DNA of 64,000 bases from Pinus tabuliformis (Eukaryota > Streptophyta > Pinopsida > Pinales > Pinaceae): positions 727,172,300 through 727,236,299 of the forward strand of contig CM062812.1 of the NCBI GenBank assembly GCA_031772625.1. The letters run 5' to 3'. Positions 54,101 through 64,000 of the stretch are shown here, piece by piece. The notes under the pieces were generated by a model. The model had not been told where the DNA came from, did no database searches, and was given only the letters and a program-made list of their open reading frames with translations. The number at the start of each line of letters is the position of its first letter. The stretch's first letter is position 1. The position numbers and the translations under genes were made by a program.

Positions 54101-55940
54101 TTTTTTTACTTACTTTTTTATAGTTCTACTTAAATTTTAATCATACTCATTGGATGTAGAATTATATTATGGATCCAATGACTACTCACTCTACATACTT
54201 TAGAGTAGATACACTCAGAAAAAATTAAAAAAACATGTTTCTAATTGAAAAAAAAGCAAAAAAATATGTTTTTTCAAAAAATACTTCTTCCACATTTTTT
54301 ACTTTTTTCTCTCTGTATATCTACTAAAAAGCTTATAGACTAGGTATTCATTGGTACAAGTATCCAAACTTGAAATTTGAGTAAACTTATAAGGATATAA
54401 GCAAAAAATATGATTAAAAAAATAGATTTCTTCTTTCCATCCAAAAGTATTTACTCCTAGGGATGAAATCATAATATTAAATCATATTGGGTATTTTAAA
54501 TTTGATTTCATTAATAAGTTTTTCATTTTGGGTTTTTTTTTTGCATTGTCCACTGAGGTGAAAAATTTTCCCAGAGAGCCAAAACCTACCAGAATTCCGC
54601 CTTTTTTTCCTAAGAGAATATGATGTTAGGAATGCTTTAATCTTGTTTTTTATGGTGGAAGTGGATTTAGCACCATCAAAACCCTCTATGGTACCCAACA
54701 TAATGAATCTTGATGGTTGTAACCGAGATTTCTAAAACAAATCGTCAAATTTAACCAAAATCTTGTAGGAATTTCCATTGTTTTCCAAGAATATTTATAG
54801 CCTCATTAGACTATGCATTCATTTTTTACCTCAAAATTCCCCTAATGGCTGCCTCATTTTTTTCTTATTTTTCACTGCTTCATTTTTTCTTCTTTGGCTT
54901 TGAGTCAAGTCATTCAAAACTTCAATTCCATTTCCAATTATATTTTGTATGGAATGTTGGTCCAAGTCTCTTGCAAGTTGACTAAGGCACCATATCATTC
55001 AAGGAATGAGGATTTGGATGTTGCACGTACCTCTAGAAACAATTTTGCAACTTTGGTCAATAAGTAGAAGGTTATGGCTACTCTAATTTCAATTTAATGC
55101 ACTACACCAAGAAGCTCTCCAATTACAACTCAACCTTACACTTGAAGAAATGAACATACATTTTTAAAGGAGGTATGAAAAAATGCAATTATGTACTATA
55201 GCTGAAGACGAGATCAAAACTAGAGAGAGAAAAACCCTAAAGAAGGCAATGAGGAGAACACGACAAACCAAATTAATGTGTCATGTGGTGAAAAGACTAA
55301 GTATTAAAATATTTTATTTGAAATTTTATGAGAAAAAATAAATATTACATATCATATTGGCTAAGGAGATAGGGAAAGAGGAGATGGTTTATTTTCGCGC
55401 GATAGAACAATTTGAGAACAACATTAGTGAAAGGGTATAATTGAATGTTTCCTTACATAACATGTGTGGAGGACAAGGCATGAATTATGGAACTTAGAAT
55501 TCCCCTCATTGCTTAAAGCATTGAGCTCAGAAATGATGATAGAGGGGCCTTTATGGAGACTACTCCCATACTTGCACATAAATGCATAATAAAGATGCAA
55601 TGTGAAACACATATGTTATAAATCAAGATTCCCTATTTTCCTCAATTTGTACATGTACCTTTTTTTAAGAGCCTCCTAATTTTATACCTTATGTACAACA
55701 TACCTCACTATTTCTTATTATTTTCAAAAAATAATTATTACCTTAAAAAAATAAGTTATTGGACCTCAACAAACTGGAGAGTTAAAGATTTGTTATGACA
55801 ATTATATTCCTTTTATAAATAGAGATTATCTCTCTAATTTCAAAGTATTGATGACTAAAATAGAGTTCCAAAAATTTATATTTATTTCTTAGTTAAATTA
55901 ATATGAATTTTCAATGGTTAAAAGGAAACCAAGGCATAAG

Positions 55941-55944
<4 letters not shown>
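51121..55944. other. AT-rich spacer
   Basis: Long AT-rich region with scattered short open stretches on both strands, none with a recognisable motif. No paired repeats, tRNA-like folds or splice-like clusters were noticed. Confidence 0.5.

Positions 55945-55978
<34 letters not shown>
55945..55978. repeat. (TA)17 microsatellite
   Basis: An uninterrupted run of TA dinucleotides, 34 bases long. Confidence 0.95.
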
Positions 55979-55979
<1 letters not shown>

Positions 55980-56346
55980 TTTTCTTATTATCTTTTAAGA
56001 TTTAAATTTTAACATTTCCATAAATTAATTTTTTATTTTAATCATAATCAATAATTATTATCCATATTATTTTAAATTTTATATATGTGTGTTTACAAAT
56101 TTTAATATACTCTTAATGTAAAGGACCGAAAAGATGTTTACCATTTAACATATAAGAGACTTAGAAACCTACAACTAATCACTAGAAAATAAATTATAAC
56201 AATTATTTATGTTCATAATTTTTTCCCAAAAAAATAATTAACCTCATATAAATTAAGAGAGATTTTCAATGAATTTGTAAACCCATAAATATATGACCAC
56301 AAAACAAATATATCAATCTAAATATTATTAATTATATGCTATATAT

Positions 56347-56517
56347 ACCAGCTTAGATTCATCTAACACTGTATCTATCATGCGCCTAGAGCGATCAAAT
56401 CTCTCGAGGTGTAAACCTTGTTTTTGGAGTGTAGAAATAGAGGAAAGGTTTGCAGTTTGAGGGATTTGATCCATCTTGGCACATGATAGATCCGGTTTTA
56501 GATGGATCTAAGCTGGT
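56347..56517. ncRNA. 171-nt foldback resembling a microRNA precursor
   Basis: Two arms of about 73 bases (56347-56419 and 56445-56517) are imperfect inverted copies of each other, joined by a loop of about 25 bases. The outer 12 pairs (ACCAGCTTAGAT with ATCTAAGCTGGT) are perfect. Inner blocks ATCTATCATG with CATGATAGAT and GATCAAATC with GATTTGATC are also perfect, separated by small mismatches. Such a length and mismatch pattern suits a plant microRNA precursor or a young inverted duplication. No flanking target duplication was seen, which weakens a MITE reading. I do not recognise a known mature microRNA. Confidence 0.6.
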
Positions 56518-57478
56518 TCCAATTGAGGGAAACAAATTCAAATTTTTATAATATCATTATTATGTATATGTTTGAGACTAACTTCAAAATTCACATTATT
56601 TTTTCTTTGCTTGGCATGACCATATCATTCTCTTTTTTAATTTAGCAAGACTTGCTTTCCTTGAACGGGTTGTACATCTTTGTTTGGATGCTTTGAGAGG
56701 TTTGTGTGTTTATGTGTTTGCATTTGGATGATAACGTTTTTGAATGTTACAGTTGTTGTGTTATATTTTTATATGTGTATGTAATTGTCTATTAGTAATT
56801 AGTTGGCGATGAAGAAGGGAGACAATTTTATCAATAGTTTGTAGGAGGATTCATATCTCATATCTATTACATTTAATGTTAAGTATCACAATTTCTAACA
56901 ACTAATTAATTCCGAATAGTGTCCCTCAAGGTATTACTAAATATATCTTGAAGAGTAGTTTTAATAATTTACTATGTCAAGATTACTCTTGAAATGATTT
57001 TTTTCTTTGCTAATGTTTGAAATAATTTATTTCCTTCCAACATATTTTGATGATTTTTTATCTATAGTCTATTCAACAATGTCAAGAATTAATGTATTTT
57101 TAATTATTTTTTTTAATGAGTCCGTAGAATTATAAAATCTTTGCATTTTTTGTTTCTCCAAAAAATTATCACGTCTCCTTCAAGAATATTTTGATTTGTT
57201 TTGAATGTTTATAAATGTATATTTTCCTATTATAAATATTATGAACACATTATTATATGAAATTATCTATTAGTAATTAGTTCGTGATGTAGATGGGAGA
57301 CGATCTTATCAAGGATTAATTTTCACTTTGTAGGAGGATTGACTTTGTATATCTATTTCATTTTAATTCTATGTATCAAAACTTTTGACAACTAATTAAT
57401 TATTATTAGTGTCCTTGAAGGTATTACTATATATCTTTAAAATATTTTTTATTAATAATCTATAATGTCAATATTAGA

Positions 57479-57785
57479 AACATCTAATGCAAGCAATCGA
57501 AAAAGATTAGGAGACAACATCTACACCAAAACCAATGCATTTAATGCAAGCAATCAAATGAGATTAGAAATCAACATCTACACTAAAATCAATTCATCCA
57601 ATGAAAGAAATCAAATAGGATTAGAAATCAAAATCTACATTGAAATAAATGCATCAAGTACAAGCAATAAAAAAGAATTAGAAATCAACATCTAGAATGA
57701 CATCAATGCATCTAGTGTAAGAAATTGAATAGAATTACAATAAAATATCATCTACACTGAAATCACTGCATTTAGTACAAGAAAT
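57479..57785. repeat. 57-bp tandem array, first block
   Basis: About five diverged copies of a 57-base unit of the type GCATCTAGTGCAAGAAATCA plus ATAAGATTAGAAATCAACAT plus CTACACTGAAATCAAT. Because 57 is a multiple of 3, the plus strand shows a 19-residue repeat over 57465-57695, but this is a by-product of the array. The block ends with a pyrimidine stretch (TCTTCCCTTTCTCTCCCC). Confidence 0.85.
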
Positions 57786-57864
57786 ATTCTTCCCTTTCTC
57801 TCCCCTCCATCCAATCTTGAAAAATATTTTTAATAATTTACAGCCTCAATATTAACAACATCCA

Positions 57865-58170
57865 ATCCATCTAATGCAAGCAATCAAATATGATTAGTAA
57901 ACATCATCTACACTGAAATTAGGGTATTTAATTGAAACAATAAACTAAGATTAGAAATCAACATCTATACTGAAATAAAAAAGTCAATGCATCTAGTGAA
58001 AGAAATAAAATATAATTAGAAATCAACATCTACACTAAATTCAATGCATCTAGTGCAAGAAATCAAATAAGATTATAAATAAACATCTACACTGAAATCA
58101 ATGCATATAGAGAAAACAATCAAAGAGGACTAGAAATGAACATCTACACTAAAATCTATGCATCTTTTGA
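57865..58170. repeat. 57-bp tandem array, second block
   Basis: About five more copies of the same 57-base unit, one of them with an extra insertion. This block also ends in a TCTTCCCTCTCTCCCCCC stretch, so array plus pyrimidine tail was duplicated as a larger unit. Between the blocks lies about 80 bases of AT-rich DNA. Confidence 0.85.
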
Positions 58171-58182
58171 AAGAAATCTTCT

Positions 58183-58284
58183 TCCCTCTCTCCCCCCTCC
58201 ACCTATATCTATATCACCCTTCATCTCTCCTTTATTGTCTCTCTATCTCACTCCCCCAAATACACACTTTGTTTGTCTCTCTCT

Positions 58285-58346
<62 letters not shown>

Positions 58347-59062
58347 CTTTGCCTCTCCTTTGTCTCTCTATATCACCCCCAAATAATACACACTCATTCT
58401 CCATATATATCTATCTCTCCCTCCTCCCCCTCTCTCCCCCTTCTATTTCTCTTCCCTCCTGTTCTACTCTCTCTCTCTCTCTTCCTTATCACTCCCCCCC
58501 CTCTCTCTCTCTCTCTCTCTCTTCCTTATCACTCCCCCCCCCCCTCTCTCTCTCTCTCTTCCTTATCACTCCCCCCCCCCCCCCTCTCTCTCTCTCTCTT
58601 CCTTATCACTCCCCCCCCCCCCTCTCTCTCTCTCTCTCAATTTTCTCTATTTATGTCTTTCTTCTTACCTACCTCTCTCTCCCCCTCCAACTCCCTAACT
58701 CTCCCTCCCTCCGTCCTCTCTTTCATGTACTCTCTCGTTTCCTTATTCTAGGTCCCTTTCTCTCCCACCTCAATCTATCTCCCCTCCCACTTTCTCTCTT
58801 TTCCCTCCAACTTTTTCCCTATCTACCTCCCCCTCCCCACACCCCTTCTCTCCCTCCTTCCTTCCATCTCTCCTTTGTCTCTCTATCTCACCCCAAAAAT
58901 ACACACTCTCTCTCCATCTCTCCATTGTCTCTCCCTCTCTCTCTCCACTTTTCTCTCTCTATGTCTTTATTTTTCCCACTCTCTCCCTCCAAATCCATCT
59001 CTATGCCACTCCCACTCTCCTCATCTCTCTCAATTCCTTTCTTTGTTCCTTCCCCTCTCTCA

Positions 59063-59116
<54 letters not shown>

Positions 59117-59335
59117 ATCCTCTAACCTTGTCGCTATCTCTCTCCCCCCTCTCTCTCCCCCTCTCTCCCTCTCTATCTTCCCTCCAACCTTGTCAATATC
59201 TCTTCCCCTTCCATATTTGTGTTTCCCCCTTTCCCTCTTACCTTTCTCTCCCTCTCATTCACTGTATCTCCTCCTCTCCCTTGTCACTCCCCATATCTCT
59301 CCACCTCTATCACTCTATATTGTTGTTCTTCCCAC
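58183..59335. repeat. Long pyrimidine tract with CT and C runs
   Basis: About 1.15 kb in which the plus strand is almost wholly C and T, broken by the AT run at 58287-58344. At 58470-58640 there are four copies of a unit of about 40 bases made of (CT)n, TTCCTTATCACTC and a C run, with the TTCCTTATCACTC phrase near 58482, 58522, 58560 and 58600. A later pure CT run lies at about 59065-59116. The long open frames over this tract are artefacts of low complexity. Confidence 0.95.
58287..58344. repeat. (AT)29 microsatellite
   Basis: An uninterrupted AT dinucleotide run of 58 bases inside the pyrimidine tract. Confidence 0.95.
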
Positions 59336-62300
59336 ATGTATATCTAAAGTTAATATATATCACAATATATTATAATATAGAAAATTTAATATTATATTAG
59401 GCTTAGTATTACATTAATCCAAAATTATTAAATTTAATAATATTAATAGTATAATATATTAATATTAATACTAAATATAATATTAAATATAATATCAAAA
59501 TTAGATTTAATGATGTTTTTTACATGGCATGTTAACAAGATTTATAATAAAACTACATCAAATTAATATTTTCAAACATTACAGCTTTAATGATGAAATA
59601 TTTATGTCTTTAAAGATTTTAATATATCCTTAGGATATGGCTTTTTCTTTTAAAGATTCATTTTACACATTTTTAGGTAAAAGAAATATTAAAAAATTTT
59701 GGAGCAAGATTTTAGATTATTTGCATTGAATTAAGTTTTCTCCTTTGATTTAAGAAATGACATTGGCTTTAGAAAAGAGTAAAAATGTGTAAAATTTTAC
59801 TTAATTTGGAATTTTAATGTGGTAATTGTTTTTTTGTTAAAGGTAAATTTATGATCCATTCAAATTCAAATATATGATAAAGGAACTATTAAAAGCATGA
59901 GATAATTAACTATCCATTCAAATACATAGTTATATTTTAATAATTAATCTTATCCCATTAATAAGATTACAAAGTTACATATAATTTAAGGTTGGCCCAC
60001 ATTAGCGAAAATTAATTTTATTATTTTTTGAGGATGTCACGTACTTACACATCAGGGTCATACTGGGTTGTAGAATGTGCCTCTCGACACAATTAAATAT
60101 TATAATAACGTTATTTTTAAATATCAATTAAATTATTATTTACTATGTACTATATATATTACAAAAAATGTTATTATTTATAATTATATAATACATATAT
60201 TTATTTAATTAAAAAAATGTATTTCTTTTGAAACAATAAATTATATAAAAAGACTAGATGTTTTAAAATGGCTAGGCACTAGGAAAACCTATCAATATTA
60301 AAAAATGCACTTTCCTTAGAGAAGAATAAAACATCAAGGTGTCTATAAGTTCAATGTTTACCATAAAAAATCTAAAACACAATCCTTCATGGCAATAAAA
60401 GCATGCTAAGAAAATAAGAAATTTGGAAACTAGAGACATGACAAAGTACTAAGTTTAAGGGTTGAATCAATAGTTGCACGTTGGATTGGTTCTTTTTTGT
60501 TAACTAGTGTGCCTTTGGTAGTGGGAGGGATGCCAAGGTGCTTTTGAATGCACTCTATCTGTTGATCTCAATTCATCATATGTTGGTGCAATTGCTCCAC
60601 AAAGAGGAGGATATCTTCTTTGTGCTCATGTCAATTGGGTATAACCCTTCCTAAGAGGAATTTCATATGTTATTACAAGCCCACTATGTGCATGAAATGA
60701 TTGAAGAACTCAGGTGCATGTCTAATATAGAGCACCTACTCATGCATTTCCTCCAATACCTCAATATCTAAGAGGTGATGCCTCTACGAGCCCCGCTATC
60801 TTTCAGCGTAGGTGACATATTCTTGAATGGTGCCCAGGGTAACATTTCTAAATTGAGAAAATATTTCCTCCAATTTGTCATGAGTACATGTACTTCCTCG
60901 ACTAGCTTGTTCCTTGTAATATGTCTCTCAAAAATAGATCTAGGCTCATTGTTCAGGCATGATGGATCGATAACTATGGAGGAAAGTCCAAAGAAAAAAA
61001 GGATGAGTGTTATGAAGTAGACAAAAGAAAGTAGTCAAAACATATAGGAGGACAGGACAATGTCTCATATGTATCATGAACAAATAATTAAGGCCAACAA
61101 CAAGTTGGAGGGATGAGGGAACATCTAGTGAAGCAAGGTGCCAACCTAGAGGTGCACCAAAATATAATGGAAGCCATAAGGGGGGTGAGAGGCATAGTGG
61201 AATGGCGATTTTATTGTTAGACAAGTGATAAAACTTGGTGACTACGAATCGTGGAAAACTATGGAAGAATACCTTGAGTAAAAAATTGAATAAGAAATCA
61301 AGAAGGGAGAACGATGATTGTGATTGAGGGATAAACCATCTCACAGAGACAAAGTTATTTCATTGTGATGGGGTGCTCCTTTTAAGGACCAAAGTTGACT
61401 TAAAATTTCATGATGAGAGCCCTACTCTCAAGATAAACTGAGTTCCTAATTAGCTTTAGAAGGAAAGGTACTAGCTTTGTGAACAAAACCTCTCTAAAAT
61501 TATAGAAATACTTCTCTTCAGAACTGCTTTGTAAAATAGAGGTGAGAAAATTCAACGAGATGAACATACAAGATTGAACTCGTATTAATACGAATTTTCC
61601 TATTGAGATCTCACCTAGTTTTTTATAACTATCATTACCATGTAATGGTGATTAAATTTTTTTTTCCAATGGCCCACATCGTTATAGATTTGGAATAACT
61701 AAATAGAGCCCATAATTAAAATGCTTAATGATTGTAGAGATTAATTCTTCAAATGAGAGAGATTTTGACGTAAAGCTTGAGAGATAATAATGAAATCGAG
61801 GTATTTGTTGCTAGAGTGAGGGATGGAAAGGTGGTGTTTAATGAGAATGGAATATGATCGTAAGTTGATAAGTCCCTCATGATGATAACAACATTTGTAT
61901 ACCAACTATGGGGGAATTATTCCACATCCCCTAGTTTCCTGGCTAGTTGAGATAGAAGCAGGCCACCCACACTTCACACATGTATAACACCACATCTAGG
62001 GACTGCAAATCCTTTTGTATAAGTTTCTAGAATACCTTCTTAAGAGGAGAGTCTAGTAGAAGATTCTAGCTAGAGTATATTCTGAGTGAGGAGTCTATAC
62101 AACCATAGTTAGATGGCATATCAACAAACTTATTCCCTAATATTCAGACATGGGTGTGAATGATTATTGAGATATTGATGATCTAGGAGGATACCCTATG
62201 TAATAAATCTTCCAACCTCCATATTTTAGAAATATTGTGAAAAGGAGTATCATTTTAGGAGTTTTTGGAGCATATTGACAACAATTTGAGAGTCTCCTTA

Positions 62301-64000
62301 CATTATGAGCTTGAAGAAGCCTTGATTTTTTGTTATTTCTAGTCCTTTGTGAGAGAAATAAGTTCCAAAACGTTATGTATATTGAGGCCAAGAATGCTAT
62401 AATATATTAGGAGTGGAAGGCCAAGATGATATTTAAAACTTCTACTATAACAAGTTGGACCAAGATTTCCTTTTGAAGCAACATTAGAATTCATCTTGAG
62501 AAAGGAGAGGACTGAGGGAGACTAGGGGTTAAAGATGGGCAGAGCAGGGAAATGAATAGAAGAATGGGAAAAGGAAGAGGGAATTATTACGAGGTGCCAT
62601 TTATTAAGGAGCCTAGTTTCATGAACATGTTATTTCTTGTCTTCAGGGGACTAAGGAAGGGAAAAAATGATTTCTTTTATCTTGTTGAGGATGGTGTTCT
62701 AGAGAGAGATGTTTGGAAGAGAGGATTTTTTGTAGATGCAATAGTTACACTCCTTCCAAGTCACCGAATGAAAAACCCAAGGGAGGGAGTCTAGATGTGG
62801 TTGAGAAGGGGATTAGAGGAGGTGTTATTCCTCCATTAATCCATGGTATTAAGAATACTAAGAGGGTCATGATTAAATCTATTGTCGCTTCCAGAAGATA
62901 GCCTCAAATTGCTTATAAGACTAGTGCCTGGAACATCTATATTTTGTGTGTCTCATATGATTCTCGGGAAACTAGAGATATCACATATATTTTTGTATAT
63001 ATATATTCCAAATATATAATAAACAAAATGGATTGGTTCATTCATATAAAGGCATAATCCATGTATTTCTAGTGCTTCTTCACATATACCACTCACAGAA
63101 ATATATGTGTAAACTAGTGGAGGCCGAGTAATTCAAGTACTTAAAATTTAATAAGCTTTGACAAAGCAATGAGAGAGGATAAGGAGATAGAGCAACTCAT
63201 CACATAGAGCTTAAAGCGTTAGGAATTATACACTTATCGTATAGAGCTTGAAGCCTCCAGAATTTTTCACTTCTCTGAGTTATAGGTAGACATAATGGAT
63301 GAAAGAGGATGGGTGCGATGATTCATGGAGCGAAATTTTAAAGACATAATATAAAAGATCCGTATAGGCACATGGATTAACGTTTCCATACAAATGAATC
63401 TGTAGGAACATATGAAACATTTCTAGCAACTATGATTACATGAATTCAAAGAGGAAACATGAACATAATGGAATTTAATAGAGGGATAACATATTATAGT
63501 ACTCGAAGGAGGAATCACCACCATTTCCTTAATATTAAGAAATATGAATCATAAAGTCATACAATCTTGAAAATAACATGTAGTTCTTTCTTTAGGATCT
63601 TCAACCTTTGTGAAGTGTTGCTTCCCACTATTTATCTAGAGAGGGGAGAATTGAACAATATTACAGCAAAATATCTTCAATCGAGCCTCTGTTGTTAGAT
63701 CTAATAGTTTTCCTGGCCTCGGATGGCTCAGTGGCCCAAAAATCACTACAAAGGAATAATTTCTTCATTAAATGGTCGAAAAATTACATGATTACAAAAC
63801 AGGTCAACAATTAGATGGAAAAGCCAACAAAATATCTCCATGCCAATCCCTGTAATTACCTTTGCTCAGGTTGTTGCTTTCCCATGGTCTAGCCACCTTT
63901 GTCACTCAACTGATTCTTGTCTCTTATACCTTTATTTCTCGGATCACTCATTCTTCAAAACTGGGAGCGGTCAACTATTAGTTTAATGCCACAATACAAA
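59336..64000. other. AT-rich spacer with unassigned patches
   Basis: Strongly AT-rich to about 60240, then mixed. A patch at 60480-61350 and an 80-codon plus-strand frame at 62552-62794 (MNRRMGKGRGNYYEV, then LVEDGVLERDVWKRG) show no domain I can name. The 60780-60970 patch reads on the minus strand like part of a retroelement Gag but too weakly to call. The last 350 bases look non-coding. Confidence 0.4.

Noticed and set aside
56347-56517. Reading the foldback as a MITE
   Set aside because: Terminal inverted repeats fit, but no flanking target duplication is visible and pairing runs along the whole arms. It is therefore listed as a foldback RNA candidate instead.
57465-57695. A 19-residue repeat protein
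   Set aside because: It is a by-product of the 57-bp tandem unit being a multiple of three. Other copies in the array are not open.
58136-59125. A 329-codon plus-strand open frame of Ser, Leu and Pro
   Set aside because: It lies over the CT/C low-complexity tract, and its composition is dictated by the dinucleotide runs. A second frame is equally open.
62552-62794. 80-codon plus-strand frame
   Set aside because: No recognisable domain or gene context. Kept only as a mention in the spacer entry.
1-64000. CRISPR arrays, tRNA or rRNA genes
   Set aside because: The tandem arrays here lack spaced identical repeats with unique spacers, and the genome is plant-like. No tRNA cloverleaf or rRNA sequence was noticed; the tRNA-like strings are primer binding sites only.

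Overview
The window is repeat-dense, AT-rich nuclear DNA of a seed plant. Every recognisable long reading frame belongs to a plant transposable element, and no intact host gene was found. Plant signs are a Tat-lineage Ty3/gypsy element primed by tRNA-Arg, a chromovirus and a Ty1/copia element primed by tRNA-Met, L1-type LINEs (one with a terminal RNase H), a DUF4283 fragment and a remnant resembling a plant response regulator. A Penelope-type hammerhead motif, nested insertions and long AT-rich spacers would suit a large gymnosperm genome, but that is inference.

Layout. 1-3470: AT-rich spacer, a LINE ORF1 (DUF4283) remnant, and a piece of old Ty3/gypsy integrase. 3471-18408: a 14.9-kb Tat-lineage element with nearly identical 1047-bp LTRs (about 4 differences), inserted in that old integrase piece; its other half and a second copy lie at 18409-19135. 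The element carries an extra 5' ORF, gag-protease, RT-RNaseH-integrase, a second RNase H, an antisense plant-mobile-domain-like gene with a candidate intron, and non-coding flanks full of small hairpins sharing one loop sequence. 19165-22870: LINE endonuclease fragment, then GC-rich unclassified DNA with a 27-bp minisatellite. 22881-28802: a chromovirus on the minus strand with a perfect ACCAC target duplication. 28803-36380: mostly AT-rich spacer with a broken receiver-domain exon at 32853. 36385-39060: a decayed LINE. 39510-46800: a Ty1/copia element inside an older copia RNase H region; it holds an insert with a hammerhead ribozyme motif and an extremely AT-rich array. 46800-51120: spacer, a small GC-rich minus-strand ORF, and a minus-strand Ty3/gypsy remnant with one LTR. 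51121-64000: AT-rich spacer with a 171-nt precursor-like foldback, a 57-bp tandem array, a 1.15-kb pyrimidine tract and long (AT)n runs.

Relative ages from LTR divergence counted by eye: Tat element about 0.4% (youngest), chromovirus about 3.6%, copia about 9%; the LINEs and host fragments of the insertions are older. The most unusual signals are the conserved-loop hairpin family and antisense PMD-like gene of the Tat element, the hammerhead motif in the copia insert, and the foldback at 56347-56517.
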